DNA from: Skermanella mucosa
Lineage (GTDB): Bacteria > Pseudomonadota > Alphaproteobacteria > Azospirillales > Azospirillaceae
Direction of reading: 5' to 3'
NCBI RefSeq assembly: GCF_016765655.2
Contig: NZ_CP086106.1
Location: 1,610,501-1,674,500, forward strand
Length of the DNA: 64,000 nucleotides
Shown here: positions 8,223-18,004 of the stretch, one piece after another
Layout: every line of letters starts with the position of its first letter
Position numbering within the stretch: position 1 is the first letter of the stretch
Position numbers and translations under genes: made by a program
Notes under the pieces: generated by a model
Seen by the model: only the letters and a program-made list of their open reading frames with translations
The model's database searches: none
What the model was told of the DNA's origin: nothing

Positions 8223-9348
8223 ATTATCCAAACCGGGGGCGAAGACCTGTCGGGTGGTCTGGTCGTTCGGCGCATGCATGGCACTGCTCTCAGTTTCTGC
8301 CCGGCGCCGCAGGGAAGGGCACCGTGCGGTGGTGGGTGGCAGGGCATCGGCTGATCTGTCGTCATCGTTAAGGTCTCAAAGAATTGACCAGTGGGAGGAA
8401 AGAAACGAGACAACAAACATCAAATTTAGACCGTTAGGCAAGCTAAAATCCAAAGTAGTTGGATTTGGTTAATTTACAATATCCCAGGCATTGCGCTGCG
8501 GAAATATAGCAATGAGGTTATATTCCTGCTTATCGTGGCAACCCATCCGGTCGAGACCGGCGCAAAAGTGCGTCTTTCTGGCAAAGCTTGGTTGTGAGTT
8601 GCGGATTTGGTTATCTCCTTTGATTGTGTCCGCGCTGTTCGTGGCTGGGCTGGTATTCGAGGGGCCGTGCGGTTGCTACGTTACGTTCCGAATTCGGTCA
8701 TGCGACCAGCGAGCGCCGGAAGGCCGTGAATGGGGCATTATTGGGGCGAGTTCGCATAACAATCTAAGCATTGTGGCGATCCGATGGCTCGAAATAAACG
8801 AGATCTGCCCCGATACGGACGGTATAACCCCAATACACCCGCGAGAGGGCAGTCTTGCTTGGTCAGCCCGGATTGGACTGGACGCCACCAGCCGGCCATA
8901 TTGGCCGGCATCTTCGGATGAACTTTGCGGATGCGCGAAGTCGAGATGCCCTGACCTCTTACGAGGGTGCGCTTTCGCCACGGTACTCCGAAAGGAGAAG
9001 CCGGGTGCCGATTGCTGTGCCTATTATCGCTGCCGCCGTGCTATATCGTCTAACTATAGGAAACTGGGCAGTCCGGAGCGAGGGAGGTCGGATTGGGTAG
9101 GTTCTCGCGCGCGGGCGGCAAGCCGCTCTCCCTGGATCGCCGGGGGTAGGGGATCCGCCGAGTACGGGACGGCGTCGGGACAGGTCAAGGCGCGGTCAAG
9201 CCAGGGGGCTTTCCGGCACCTATGGTGGAAAATCGTATCGGTCGGGAGAAATGTTCGGTGACTTGAAATCGACCGGCACTTCGTTGTGCCAAAATCCCTT
9301 TGTAAACGTTTCTGTCGTGTGGCGGTTGGCCGTCTTTGAGGTGCAGCG
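8223..9348. other. 1.1-kb intergenic region between divergent luxR-type genes
   Basis: No frame here has convincing amino acid composition; a 256-codon frame at 8491-9261 is rich in Cys, Arg and Ser and has no domain. The base composition is more AT-rich in places (8380-8480). It contains a perfect 8-bp dyad, gccggcca/tggccggc, with a tat loop at 8891-8909. It must hold promoters for the regulators at 8222 (-) and 9349 (+). No tRNA, IS element or CRISPR is seen. Confidence 0.4.
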
Positions 9349-10005
9349 ATGAAAATATTGATTGGCGACGACCATTTGCTGTTCAGGGAAGGTTTGCGTC
9401 GTCTGCTGGAACAACTGAGTGCCGATGCCACCTTCACCGACGCCAGTACGTTCGATGAGGTGCTGGAGCTTGTCCAGAACGGCGGCGACACGTTCGATCT
9501 GATCCTGATCGATCTCCAGATGCCGGGATGGCCGGGGTTCTCAGGACTGGAGCAGGTCTGCACCGAAGCCTCGGACACCCCGGTCGTCGTCGTGTCGGCG
9601 TCTGAGAACCAGGCTGATGTCCGCAGTTCGCTGGATGCCGGGGCCGCCGGCTTCATCCCGAAGTCGTCCAGCGTCAAGATCATGCTCAGTGCCTTGAACC
9701 TCGTGTTCTCCGGCGGGATCTATCTTCCGCCGTCGGCGATCCATGCCGATGTCGCGGCGAAGGCGACCCCCATCAAGGTCGAGACTGAGCATGGCGGCGA
9801 CCGGGGCTCCAATCACCACCAGTTGACCCAGCGCCAGTGGGAGGTGTTGAACTGCCTGCGCGAAGGCAAGTCCAACAAACAGATCGCCTATGAGCTGGGA
9901 TTGTCCGAAGGGACGGTGAAGATCCACGTCACCGCCATCTTCAAGTCGCTTGGCGTCAAGAACCGGACCCAGGCGGTCATCGTCGCTTCGGAACTCCAGC
10001 GCTGA
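9349..10005 (+). CDS. NarL/FixJ-type response regulator, canonical receiver
   Basis: 218 residues. The receiver carries all key positions: acidic pair D7-D8 (ILIGDDHLLFREGL), phosphoacceptor D55 (LILIDLQMPG), Ser in VVVVSASENQ, and K105 (AGFIPKSSS). The LuxR helix-turn-helix is at about 150-210 (LTQRQWEVLNCLREGKSNK, then GTVKIHVTAIFKSLGVKNR). It is the third LuxR-type regulator within 3.4 kb and the only one with a full phosphorylation site set. No histidine kinase is nearby, so it is an orphan here. Role unknown. Confidence 0.9.
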   Translation: MKILIGDDHLLFREGLRRLLEQLSADATFTDASTFDEVLELVQNGGDTFDLILIDLQMPGWPGFSGLEQVCTEASDTPVVVVSASENQADVRSSLDAGAAGFIPKSSSVKIMLSALNLVFSGGIYLPPSAIHADVAAKATPIKVETEHGGDRGSNHHQLTQRQWEVLNCLREGKSNKQIAYELGLSEGTVKIHVTAIFKSLGVKNRTQAVIVASELQR

Positions 10006-10623
10006 TACACCGGATCGAGCACATTCCGCCCCCGTGACGACAGGTGCGTGACAGCTTGATCCGGTAGACTTCCCCAGGCTGCACGGGCCGGCCATAGTCT
10101 CCGCGCCGGAAGCGGCGGGCCCCGGAGCAACTCTGATGCCTGTGTCGGGCATGCGGTCTTTCCTGGCACCCCGGGTTCCAACAAGGCCGGTCCAGCACCT
10201 CCCGGCGGAACCCGGCCCGATAGTCGTGCCGGCACGTTCCGCTTCATCCGAGCGACGACAGCGTCTGTCAGTCATCGGGACCGGCGGCCGGACAGGGAGG
10301 AAGTGGCCACCATGGCCGCATCGACTGCCCTGCCGAGCGGCGAGCCTGTGATCCGGAGCGTCGCCATGACGGCCGATGCTCGTTCCGATCACGCTCAGCC
10401 CGGCTCGACTGGCTTCTTAGATACGCTGAAGCGCGACAACTTCCTGCGATAGCGGCACTTGGCCTTCCAGGCACCCTGATCTTCAGCACCATGGCGGCGC
10501 CGGGGCGTGGCCCTTTGATCTTCGCGCATGGCGCTGTAAACTGATGATCCACCGCACGTCCGGCGTTTCCGCGCGTGTTGCGGTGCAATGAATGATAAGA
10601 ACGGATCGGGAGCGAAAAGCCAA
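10006..10623. other. Intergenic region upstream of thioredoxin-like gene
   Basis: About 620 bases without a supportable gene. A loose stem (10009-10020 with 10054-10065, one wobble) lies just after the luxR-type gene and could contribute to termination. Short open frames on both strands show only GC-driven composition. Otherwise I see nothing in it. Confidence 0.4.
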
Positions 10624-11169
10624 ATGGCGGCACAGTCGACGATTTGCGATTTCGGGTGGAAAGCCGTGGATTTCAGCCTGCCGGCCACCGATGGCAGACG
10701 CTACGGTCTGGCCGACTTACGGGGGCCGAACGGTACCCTCGTCATGTTCATCTGCAATCACTGCCCCTACGTGAAGGCGGTGATCGACCGCATCGTCCGG
10801 GACTGCCGCGACCTGGAGCCCCATGGGGTCCGGGCCGTCGCCATCATGTCGAACGACACGGAGCGCTATCCCGACGACGATTTCGACAACATGATGCGGT
10901 TCGCTGAACGGCACGCCCTGCCGTTTCCCTATCTGATCGACGAGAGCCAGCAGGTCGCGAAAGCCTATGACGCGGTCTGCACGCCCGACTTCTTCGGCTT
11001 CAACGCCGATCTGGAACTGCAATATCGCGGCAGGCTGGACGCTTCCAAGGTCCAGCCGGTTCCGAACGCCCGGCGCGAACTGTTCGACGCCATGGTCCGC
11101 ATAGCCGAGACGGGTCAGGGGCCGGCGGAGCAGATCCCCAGCATGGGCTGCTCGATCAAATGGCGTTAG
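10624..11169 (+). CDS. Thioredoxin-family protein (AhpC/TSA-like)
   Basis: 181 residues from the ATG at 10624, which has a GGGAG box upstream; an earlier ATG at 10588 has none. The thioredoxin fold starts with VDFSLPATDGRRYGLADLRG. The active site is CNHC followed by PYVK (FICNHCPYVKAV), typical of a family of cytoplasmic peroxiredoxin/thioredoxin-like proteins. Later marks are IDESQQVAKAYDAVCTPDFF (cis-Pro region) and the C-terminal MGCSIKWR. No signal peptide is visible. The family's exact substrate is not established; a thiol-disulfide or peroxide role is inferred. Confidence 0.85.
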   Translation: MAAQSTICDFGWKAVDFSLPATDGRRYGLADLRGPNGTLVMFICNHCPYVKAVIDRIVRDCRDLEPHGVRAVAIMSNDTERYPDDDFDNMMRFAERHALPFPYLIDESQQVAKAYDAVCTPDFFGFNADLELQYRGRLDASKVQPVPNARRELFDAMVRIAETGQGPAEQIPSMGCSIKWR

Positions 11170-11312
11170 GCGAAGCCGGGCGGGAGGATGAATCGGGTCT
11201 CCAGGCGTGCTCCGGGTCGCTATGCCGCCTTGACCGCCATCGGGCCGTCTGGTAATCGGCCCAACCCGGACGCATGAGGACCGGCGGACTTCGTCTGCCC
11301 GGAAAAAGCTAT

Positions 11313-11984
11313 ATGACCGATATCTTCCGCGAAGTTGATGAAGAGCTTCGCCGCGATCGATTGGAAAAGCTCTGGAAGCGGTACGGTGCGCTGATCGTGG
11401 TCGCCGTGGTCGCCGGTACCGCGGGCTTCATGGCATGGCGCAGCTGGCAGCAGTCGCAGGCCGAGACCCAGACCCAGCAACTGGCCGACGCGCTCCGCCT
11501 GGCCGGTGCGCCGGACGGGCAGGGCGGCACCGCGGGCGGCAGCCCCGAGGCCGCGGCCGATGCGCTCTCCGCCTTCGCGGGGCAGACGGGTGCCGGACCG
11601 GGAACGCTGGCCCGCTTCTACGAGGCGGGGCTGCGCGCCCGTGAGGGCAATGGCGAGGCCGCCGTCTCGATCTACGACCAGCTCGCGCAGTCCTCGGACG
11701 TGGCGCAGGTCTATCGCGATCTCGCGACGGTGCTATCCGTCATGCATCAGGTCCAGTCCGGCGATCCGGGCCAGCTTCGCGCCCGGCTTCAGCCGCTGAC
11801 CGCGGAGACCAGCCCGTGGCGTCATTCGGCCCGCGAGTTGACCGCCCTGCTGGCGATTCGCGCGGGCGACCGCGATGCCGCCGCCAAGCTGTTCGCCCAG
11901 CTCCAGGGCGATGCGTCCGCCCCCTCCGGTGTCCGCAACCGCGCCACCGAACTCGCCGCCCTCTACGCTGTCGAGCCGCAATGA
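11313..11984 (+). CDS. YfgM-like tetratricopeptide membrane protein
   Basis: 223 residues from the ATG at 11313, which has a GGAAAA stretch upstream. A short cytosolic N terminus (TDIFREVDEELRRDRLEKLW) is followed by one membrane helix (YGALIVVAVVAGTAGFMAW) and a helical repeat region resembling the TPR-like domain of YfgM, an ancillary SecYEG/periplasmic chaperone-network protein. It directly precedes bamB with an ATGA overlap and then der. This yfgM-bamB-der order is well known in Proteobacteria and supports the call. It probably acts at the inner membrane in envelope protein biogenesis. Confidence 0.85.
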   Translation: MTDIFREVDEELRRDRLEKLWKRYGALIVVAVVAGTAGFMAWRSWQQSQAETQTQQLADALRLAGAPDGQGGTAGGSPEAAADALSAFAGQTGAGPGTLARFYEAGLRAREGNGEAAVSIYDQLAQSSDVAQVYRDLATVLSVMHQVQSGDPGQLRARLQPLTAETSPWRHSARELTALLAIRAGDRDAAAKLFAQLQGDASAPSGVRNRATELAALYAVEPQ

Positions 11985-13375
11985 CCCAACGCTGCGCCCA
12001 ATCGTCTTCCCAGTCCATCAGCCGGCCTGCCGGCCGATCCGTCACCCGCTCGCTGAGCGCCAGGCTACTGGCCGCCGGCATGGTGACCCTGTCCCTGGCC
12101 GGCTGCGGCTCGGGAAGCTGGTTCGGCGACAGCGAGCCGCCGCCGCTTCCCGGCGAGCGGATTTCCGTGCTCCGGCTGGAACGGCAGCTGGAGCCCGATC
12201 CGCGCCTGGCCGACCTCCGGGTCGAACTGCCGGCACCGACCGCGAACGCGGCTTGGCCCCAGGCCGGCGGCAATCCCGACCATGCCATGGGCCATCTTGC
12301 CCTGGCGGCACAGCCCCGTCAGGCATGGACCGCGGACATCGGTTCCGGCTCGTCCAGCGACACGCGCCTGCTCGCCCAGCCTGTGGTGGCCGGCGGCCGG
12401 GTCTATACCCTCGACACCGATTACGAACTGACCGCCTTCGATACTGCTACCGGACGCGAGGTCTGGCAGGTCAGCGTCGAGCGCGAGAACGAATCCGGCG
12501 GCGCGCTGGGCGGCGGGGCCGCCTTCGCCGACAACAGGCTGTTCGTGACCACCGGCTACGGCGAGTTGCTGTCGGTCGATCCCGCCTCAGGCGCGATCGG
12601 CTGGAGGACCCGGGTTCCCGGTCCGGTGCGATCCGCACCGTCCATCGCGAACGGCCGGGTGTTCGTCATCACGGTGGATAACCAGCTGATCGCCTATTCG
12701 GCCAGCGACGGCGCCACCCTGTGGACCCACACCGGCATCCTGGAGACCGCGGGGCTGCTGGGCGCCGCAAGCCCGGCGGTGGATGGAACGATCGTCGCAG
12801 CCCCTTATTCCTCCGGCGAGCTGTTCGCCCTGCGGGCGGAGAACGGACGGGTCGCCTGGTCGGACAACCTGGCCGCCGTGCGGCGGGTCGGAGCCTTGTC
12901 CAACCTTGCCGACATCCGTGGCATGCCCGTGATCGACCGGGGGCTTGTCGTTGCCGTCAGCCATAGCGGCCGCATGGTCGGGATCGACGAACGAACGGGC
13001 GGACGCGCCTGGGAGCAGGAGATCGGCGGGGTCGATACCCCGTGGGTCGCCGGCGACTTCATCTTCGTGCTGACCAACGATAACGAGGTCATAGCGCTCA
13101 CCCGCCAGTCCGGCCGGGTGCGCTGGGTCGCCCCGCTGGCACGCTACGAGGATCCCGAGGACCGCAGCGGCCCGATCATCTGGACCGGTCCGGTGCTGGC
13201 CGGGGGGCGCCTGTGGCTGGTGAATTCCGTCGGCGACTTGGTGGCGCTGTCCCCCGAGGACGGACGGGAGCAGCAGCGCTTCGAGCTGCCCGACGGCGCG
13301 TTCATTTCGCCGGTGGTGGCCGACGGCACGCTTTACGTCCTGACCAACGACGGTACCCTGGTCGCCTATCGCTGA
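11981..13375 (+). CDS. bamB: Outer membrane protein assembly factor BamB (lipoprotein)
   Basis: 464 residues. The start is the ATG at 11981, overlapping the previous stop. A long N-terminal signal ends in a lipobox, LSLAGC, with Cys42 the predicted lipidated residue. The mature part is a PQQ-type beta-propeller with repeated blades such as [48 protein letters not shown] and [18 protein letters not shown]. BamB is a lipoprotein of the BAM complex that helps BamA insert beta-barrels. It is longer than E. coli BamB (about 390), mainly at the N terminus, as is common in alphaproteobacteria. Operon with the YfgM-like gene; der follows. Confidence 0.93.
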   Translation: MTQRCAQSSSQSISRPAGRSVTRSLSARLLAAGMVTLSLAGCGSGSWFGDSEPPPLPGERISVLRLERQLEPDPRLADLRVELPAPTANAAWPQAGGNPDHAMGHLALAAQPRQAWTADIGSGSSSDTRLLAQPVVAGGRVYTLDTDYELTAFDTATGREVWQVSVERENESGGALGGGAAFADNRLFVTTGYGELLSVDPASGAIGWRTRVPGPVRSAPSIANGRVFVITVDNQLIAYSASDGATLWTHTGILETAGLLGAASPAVDGTIVAAPYSSGELFALRAENGRVAWSDNLAAVRRVGALSNLADIRGMPVIDRGLVVAVSHSGRMVGIDERTGGRAWEQEIGGVDTPWVAGDFIFVLTNDNEVIALTRQSGRVRWVAPLARYEDPEDRSGPIIWTGPVLAGGRLWLVNSVGDLVALSPEDGREQQRFELPDGAFISPVVADGTLYVLTNDGTLVAYR

Positions 13376-13428
13376 GGCGGCCGATTATTGGAGTGGTGGA
13401 GCCGTTCTCGGCTCCCTACATGGAAGCA

Positions 13429-14814
13429 ATGTCTTTAACCGTCGCGATCATCGGCCGGCCCAATGTCGGCAAGTCCACCCTGTTCAACCGGCTCGTCGGC
13501 AAGCGGCTGGCGCTGGTGGACGATACCCCCGGCGTCACCCGTGACTGGCGCGCGGCTCCGGCCCGGCTGGCCGGCATCGACCTGACCGTGATCGACACCG
13601 CCGGCCTTGAAGAAGCCTTCGACGACAGTCTCGAGGCGCGGATGCGCCGCCAGACCGAGCGGGCGATCGAGGAGGCGGACGTCGCCCTGCTTCTGATCGA
13701 TGCCCGCGCCGGCGTCACGCCGCTGGACCAGCACTTCGCGACATGGCTCCGCAAGGGCAAGACCCCGGTCATCCTGCTGGCCAACAAGTGCGAGGGCCGG
13801 GCCGGGGCGCCGGGTCTCTACGAGTCGTTCGAACTTGGCCTGGGCGAACCGGTGCCGATTTCCGCCGAGCACGGCGAGGGCTTGGCGGAACTGGTCGAAG
13901 CCCTGCTACCCTACGTGCCGCCCGAGGAGACGCAGCCGGACGCCGAGCAGGACGAAGCCGGCACCGATCCGGAAGCGCGCGAGGACGGCAAGCCGGAACC
14001 GGTGCGCCCGCTCCAGCTTGCGATCGTCGGCAGGCCCAACGTGGGCAAATCGACCCTGCTGAACAGCCTTGTCGGCGAGGAGCGGGTCTTGACCGGTCCC
14101 GAGGCCGGCATGACCCGCGACGCCATCACCGTCGAGTGGACCTACAAGGACAGGCCGATCCGGCTGGTCGACACCGCCGGGATGCGCAGGAAGTCGCGGG
14201 TGGACGACAAGCTGGAGAAGCTGGCCGTCGCCGACGCCCTGCGGGTGATCCGGCTTGCCCAGGTGGTCGTGCTGGTGGTCGATGCGGAAGCGATCCTGGA
14301 CCACCAGGACCTGACCATCGCCCGCATGGTGCTGGACGAGGGGCGTGCCCTGGTCATCGCGGTCAACAAGTGGGACACCGTCACCGACCGCGCGGGCACG
14401 CTCAAGCAGATCGACGACAAGTTGCAATCGCAATTGGCGCAGGTCCGGGGGATTCCCGTTGTCACCCTGTCTGCCTTGCGCCGCCAGAAGCTCGACGCCC
14501 TGCTCGACGCCGTACTGGACATCTACGAGATCTGGAACAGGCGTGTCGGCACGTCGGACCTGAACCGCTGGCTGGCCGGCATGACCGAGGCGCATCCGCC
14601 GCCGGCGGTCGAGGGGCGGCGGATCAAGATCCGCTACATGACCCAGGTGAAGGCCCGCCCGCCCACCTTCGCGCTGTGGGTCAGCAAGCCGCTGGACCTG
14701 CCGGAGAACTATCTCCGCTATCTGGTGAACGGGTTGCGGGATGCGCTCGACCTCCCCGGGGTGCCGATCCGCATGCTGACACGCAAGGGCAAGAATCCTT
14801 ATGCCGAGGAATAG
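13429..14814 (+). CDS. der: Ribosome biogenesis GTPase Der (EngA)
   Basis: 461 residues with the double GTPase arrangement unique to Der. The first G domain has GRPNVGKS near residue 9 and DTAGLEE. After an acidic linker rich in Glu/Asp, the second has [29 protein letters not shown] and NKWDT. A C-terminal KH-like domain runs to TRKGKNPY. Der works in late 50S maturation. The start is placed at [11 protein letters not shown], the family's usual beginning; an in-frame ATG at 13420 adds three residues. It lies 53 bases downstream of bamB. Confidence 0.95.
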   Translation: MSLTVAIIGRPNVGKSTLFNRLVGKRLALVDDTPGVTRDWRAAPARLAGIDLTVIDTAGLEEAFDDSLEARMRRQTERAIEEADVALLLIDARAGVTPLDQHFATWLRKGKTPVILLANKCEGRAGAPGLYESFELGLGEPVPISAEHGEGLAELVEALLPYVPPEETQPDAEQDEAGTDPEAREDGKPEPVRPLQLAIVGRPNVGKSTLLNSLVGEERVLTGPEAGMTRDAITVEWTYKDRPIRLVDTAGMRRKSRVDDKLEKLAVADALRVIRLAQVVVLVVDAEAILDHQDLTIARMVLDEGRALVIAVNKWDTVTDRAGTLKQIDDKLQSQLAQVRGIPVVTLSALRRQKLDALLDAVLDIYEIWNRRVGTSDLNRWLAGMTEAHPPPAVEGRRIKIRYMTQVKARPPTFALWVSKPLDLPENYLRYLVNGLRDALDLPGVPIRMLTRKGKNPYAEE

Positions 14815-14976
14815 CGCCTAAGTTACCGGAAAACTCGGATAACTTCTTGTAATTGTTACCTCTTTTGAAACTTCCTGCAGGTATGGGTCAGGTTTCCTGC
14901 CCAAGTTGCGGGGCCTGACCGGGCCTTGCCGACGGGCGATTCCTTCACCCGCCTCAGGGAAGAGTTCAAGAGACCG

Positions 14977-16665
14977 ATGAATACCCTCACCAATTTCAAG
15001 ATCCAGACGAAGGTGTTCATTTCCTTCGGGCTGGTGCTCGCCGTGTCCGCAGGTCTGGGGCTTTTCGCCCTTGTCCGGCTGGCCGACATGAACGCGATCA
15101 CCGAGCAGCTTCGGGACCGCTGGTTGCCCAGCACGGGATATGTCGGGGAGTTCCTCACCGGAGCCAACGAGTACAGGACCTACGAATCGGGTCACGTCTC
15201 CGAAGTGAACATCGACCTCATGCTGGAACGGGAACGCTTCGCCCAGGCGCTGGTCGAGCGGATCGAGGCGACCCGCAGGAAATACGAAGAATTCGACATT
15301 TCCGGCCGCGAAGGCGAGGTCTACGAACAGTATCTGGCGGCCTGGAGCCGCTATGTCCAAGCCACGAAGACGGTCTTCCAGCTGTCGCGCGAAGGGCGGA
15401 AGGAGGAGGCGTCCAAAGTCTTCCTGAACGACTCCCGCAACGCCTTCCGCGACATGAAGAAACATGCCGAGGAGCTGGTGCGGGTGACCATCGCCTCCGG
15501 GCAGTCGGTCGGCGATATTTCTTCCGCGATCTATGGCATGACCTGGAAGCTGATCGTCGCCGCGATGGTCGCGGCGCTGGTCCTGTGCAGTCTCGCGGGC
15601 CTGTTCCTGGTCGCCTCGATCTCGCGGCCGATCCGCGCGCTGTCCGAGACGATGGGGCAGCTCGCCAAGGGCCGGCTCGACACCTCCGTGACCGGAACCG
15701 GCCGCCGCGACGAGATCGGCCGGATGGCTTCCGCCGTCCAGGTGTTCAAGGACGGCCTGGTGACGGCCAAGGAACTCCAGGCGGGCCAAGCTGCGGAGCA
15801 GGTCGCCAAGGAGCAGCGCGCCGCCCGGATCGAGGATCTGATCGGCCAGTTCGAGCGGCAGGCCGTCGCGGTGCTCGGCGGCGTGACGGCGGCGGCCGAC
15901 CAGCTCGACGATACGGCCCAGGGCATGACCGCGGTCGCCGACCGGACCCTGCGCCAATCCACCGCGTCGGCTGCGGCGGCGGAGCAGACCTCGGCCAATG
16001 TCCAGACCGTGGCCAGCGCCACCGAGGAGATGACGAGCACGCTCCAGAGCATCTCGCGCCAAGTGTCCCAGTCGAGCATGGTCGCCACCTCCGCGGTGGA
16101 GGAGGCGGGGCAGACCAACGAGACGGTCCGCGGACTGTCCGACGCCGCCCAGCGCATCGGGGAAGTGATCGGGCTGATCCAGACGATCGCCGAGCAGACC
16201 AACCTTCTGGCGCTCAACGCCACCATCGAGGCGGCCCGCGCCGGCGAGGCGGGCAAGGGCTTCGCCGTCGTGGCCTCCGAGGTGAAGAGCCTGGCCAACC
16301 AGACCGCGCGGGCGACCGAGGACATCACGACCCAGGTCGCCGCCATGCGCGAGGCGACCGGCGGGGCGGTCGGCGCGATCCAGGGCATCGGCAAGACGAT
16401 CTCCTCGATCCACGAGATCGCGACCAGCATCGCCGGCGCGGTCGAGGAGCAGAACGCCGCGACGTTCGAGATCGCGCGCAACGTCCAGCAGGCTGCCCGG
16501 GGCACCCAGGAGGTTTCGGCCAACCTGTCGGAGGTATCGCAGGCAGCCGCCCAGACGGGAGCGGCCGCCACCCAGGTACTCGGCGCCGCCAAGGAATTGG
16601 GCAAACAGGCAACCACCCTGCGCCGGGAAATCGAGCAGTTCCTGTCCGGAATCAGGGCGGCGTGA
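14977..16665 (+). CDS. Methyl-accepting chemotaxis protein
   Basis: 562 residues. A first membrane helix at about 12-34 (VFISFGLVLAVSAGLGLFAL) and a second near 190-212 (LIVAAMVAALVLCSLAGLFL) bracket a periplasmic helical ligand domain. HAMP follows (SISRPIRALSETMGQLAKGR ... RRDEIGRMA), then the signalling domain with its conserved hairpin tip (AEQTNLLALNATIEAARAG). The start was chosen at MNTLTNFKIQTKV, just before the first membrane helix. The ligand is not predictable. It stands alone, with no che genes nearby, as is common for chemoreceptors in motile alphaproteobacteria. Confidence 0.93.
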   Translation: MNTLTNFKIQTKVFISFGLVLAVSAGLGLFALVRLADMNAITEQLRDRWLPSTGYVGEFLTGANEYRTYESGHVSEVNIDLMLERERFAQALVERIEATRRKYEEFDISGREGEVYEQYLAAWSRYVQATKTVFQLSREGRKEEASKVFLNDSRNAFRDMKKHAEELVRVTIASGQSVGDISSAIYGMTWKLIVAAMVAALVLCSLAGLFLVASISRPIRALSETMGQLAKGRLDTSVTGTGRRDEIGRMASAVQVFKDGLVTAKELQAGQAAEQVAKEQRAARIEDLIGQFERQAVAVLGGVTAAADQLDDTAQGMTAVADRTLRQSTASAAAAEQTSANVQTVASATEEMTSTLQSISRQVSQSSMVATSAVEEAGQTNETVRGLSDAAQRIGEVIGLIQTIAEQTNLLALNATIEAARAGEAGKGFAVVASEVKSLANQTARATEDITTQVAAMREATGGAVGAIQGIGKTISSIHEIATSIAGAVEEQNAATFEIARNVQQAARGTQEVSANLSEVSQAAAQTGAAATQVLGAAKELGKQATTLRREIEQFLSGIRAA

Positions 16666-16669
16666 TCGG

Positions 16670-16704
16670 AAACGGCCGGGCGGTCCCGCCGCCCGGCCGT
16701 TTTC
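16670..16704. terminator. Rho-independent terminator after the chemoreceptor
   Basis: Arms aaacggccgggcgg (16670-16683) and ccgcccggccgttt (16689-16702) form a perfect 14-bp stem with a tcccg loop, ending in a T-run. It starts 4 bases after the stop codon and ends just before the convergent GNAT gene, so it can serve both strands. Confidence 0.85.
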
Positions 16705-16710
16705 GTCTTA

Positions 16711-17217
16711 TCAGGTCAGGTTCTCTTCGATCAGCCGTTCGACCACCACGACATCGCGCCAGACCCCATCCAGCTTGCCGTGCTTCAGGTAGGTTCCCAC
16801 CTCGCGAAAGCCCACGGCGGCGCAGGCGCGGCGGCTGGCGCCGTTCTCGGTGAAGATGCGGGACACCAGTTTCCAGTATCCGGCTTGGCGGGCCGCCTCG
16901 ATCAGCCCGGCCAGCGCCGCTCGGCCGGCGCCCCGTCCGCGTTCGCTCCGCGCGACATAGACCGAGAACTCGGCGATGCCGCCGTAGCAGCCCCGGGACC
17001 GGTAGGACGAGGTGGAGGCGAAGGCGACGACCTTCCCGTCGTCTTCCGTCACGACGATCGGGAAGGGACCGAGCGGGCCGGTCGCGTCGAACCAGGCCCG
17101 GATCTGCTCGACGGTCCGAGGCTCGGTTTCGAACGTCCCGATCCGGTCGGCGATGCCCTGGTTATAGATTTCGGTGATCGGACCGGCGTCGGCCGGGGTA
17201 GCGGGGCGGGTCAGCAT
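16711..17217 (-). CDS. GNAT N-acetyltransferase (phosphinothricin/ArsN1-like)
   Basis: 168 residues of a GNAT fold: LTRPATPADAGPITEIYNQG at the start, YVARSERGRGAGRAAL as the acetyl-CoA motif A (RGRGAGRA), and NGASRRACAAVGFREVGTY near the C terminus. This profile fits the phosphinothricin N-acetyltransferase/ArsN1 branch, which acetylates phosphinothricin, arsinothricin or related amino compounds. Substrate use cannot be read from sequence. It is downstream of an SDR gene on the same strand with a gap of 30 bases, so probably co-transcribed. Confidence 0.82.
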   Translation of the reverse strand: MLTRPATPADAGPITEIYNQGIADRIGTFETEPRTVEQIRAWFDATGPLGPFPIVVTEDDGKVVAFASTSSYRSRGCYGGIAEFSVYVARSERGRGAGRAALAGLIEAARQAGYWKLVSRIFTENGASRRACAAVGFREVGTYLKHGKLDGVWRDVVVVERLIEENLT

Positions 17218-17247
17218 GGCGGCGTCGGAGCGGGGGCGGAGCCTGGG

Positions 17248-17955
17248 TCAGACGGAAACGACCTCGCCGTGCAGCCGGCAGGCGGGCTCGGCCAGTTCGA
17301 CGAAGCGGTCCGTGATCTCCTCCGGGGCGGGATGGATCATCGGGTCTTCGCCGGGGAAGCCGTGGGCCCGCATCTTGGTCCGCACCACGCCGGGGTCCAG
17401 CAGGTTCACCTTCAGAGGCGAGAGCGCCACCTCCAGGGCATACATCCTGACCATCATCTCCAGCGCGGCCTTGCTCGCGGCGTAGGCGCCGAAATAGGCC
17501 ACCGGGCCGCGGGCCACGCCCGAAGTCACGAACATCGCCCGGCCGGCATCCGACCCGCGCAGGAGCCGGTCGAGGCTCCGGATCAGCCGGTAGTTGGCGG
17601 TTACGTTGAGCCCGAAGACACGGTCCCAGGTCTTGGGCGCGTAGTGCGAGATCGGGCTGAGGTCGCCCAGCATCGCCGCGTTGCCGACCAGGATGTCGAG
17701 CCGCCCGAACCGTTCGAAGATCGACTGGCCGAGCTGGTCGATCTTGTCGAAATCCATCAGGTCGACCGGCACCAGCGTCGCGGTGCCGCCCTTGGCGCGG
17801 ACCCGGTCGTCGACCTCCTCCAGCCCGCCGACGGTGCGGGCCGCGAGGATGACATGCGCTCCCTCGGCGGCGAAACGTTCCGCTACGGCGGCGCCGATGC
17901 CTCGGGATGCGCCCGTGATCAGGGCGACGCGGTTCGACAGGCGGGGTTCGGACAT
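17248..17955 (-). CDS. SDR family NAD(P)-dependent oxidoreductase
   Basis: 235 residues, classical SDR length. Cofactor motif TGASRGIG at about 14-21, NAAML at the NNAG position, a serine in FVTSGVA, and the catalytic YAASK. It follows purF on the same strand after a short gap and precedes the GNAT gene. The substrate is unidentified. Such SDRs downstream of purF are common in Rhodospirillales genomes as I recall, but the functional link is not established. Confidence 0.85.
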   Translation of the reverse strand: MSEPRLSNRVALITGASRGIGAAVAERFAAEGAHVILAARTVGGLEEVDDRVRAKGGTATLVPVDLMDFDKIDQLGQSIFERFGRLDILVGNAAMLGDLSPISHYAPKTWDRVFGLNVTANYRLIRSLDRLLRGSDAGRAMFVTSGVARGPVAYFGAYAASKAALEMMVRMYALEVALSPLKVNLLDPGVVRTKMRAHGFPGEDPMIHPAPEEITDRFVELAEPACRLHGEVVSV

Positions 17956-18004
17956 GGAGGCTGTTCTCGTGGTCAGGTATCGTGTTGGTCGGGTAATGGC
18001 GGGA

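Noticed and set aside
8491-9261. 256-codon open frame in the luxR-luxR gap
   Set aside because: Composition is rich in Cys, Arg and Ser, with no domain, no clear ribosome site and no coherent hydrophobic pattern.
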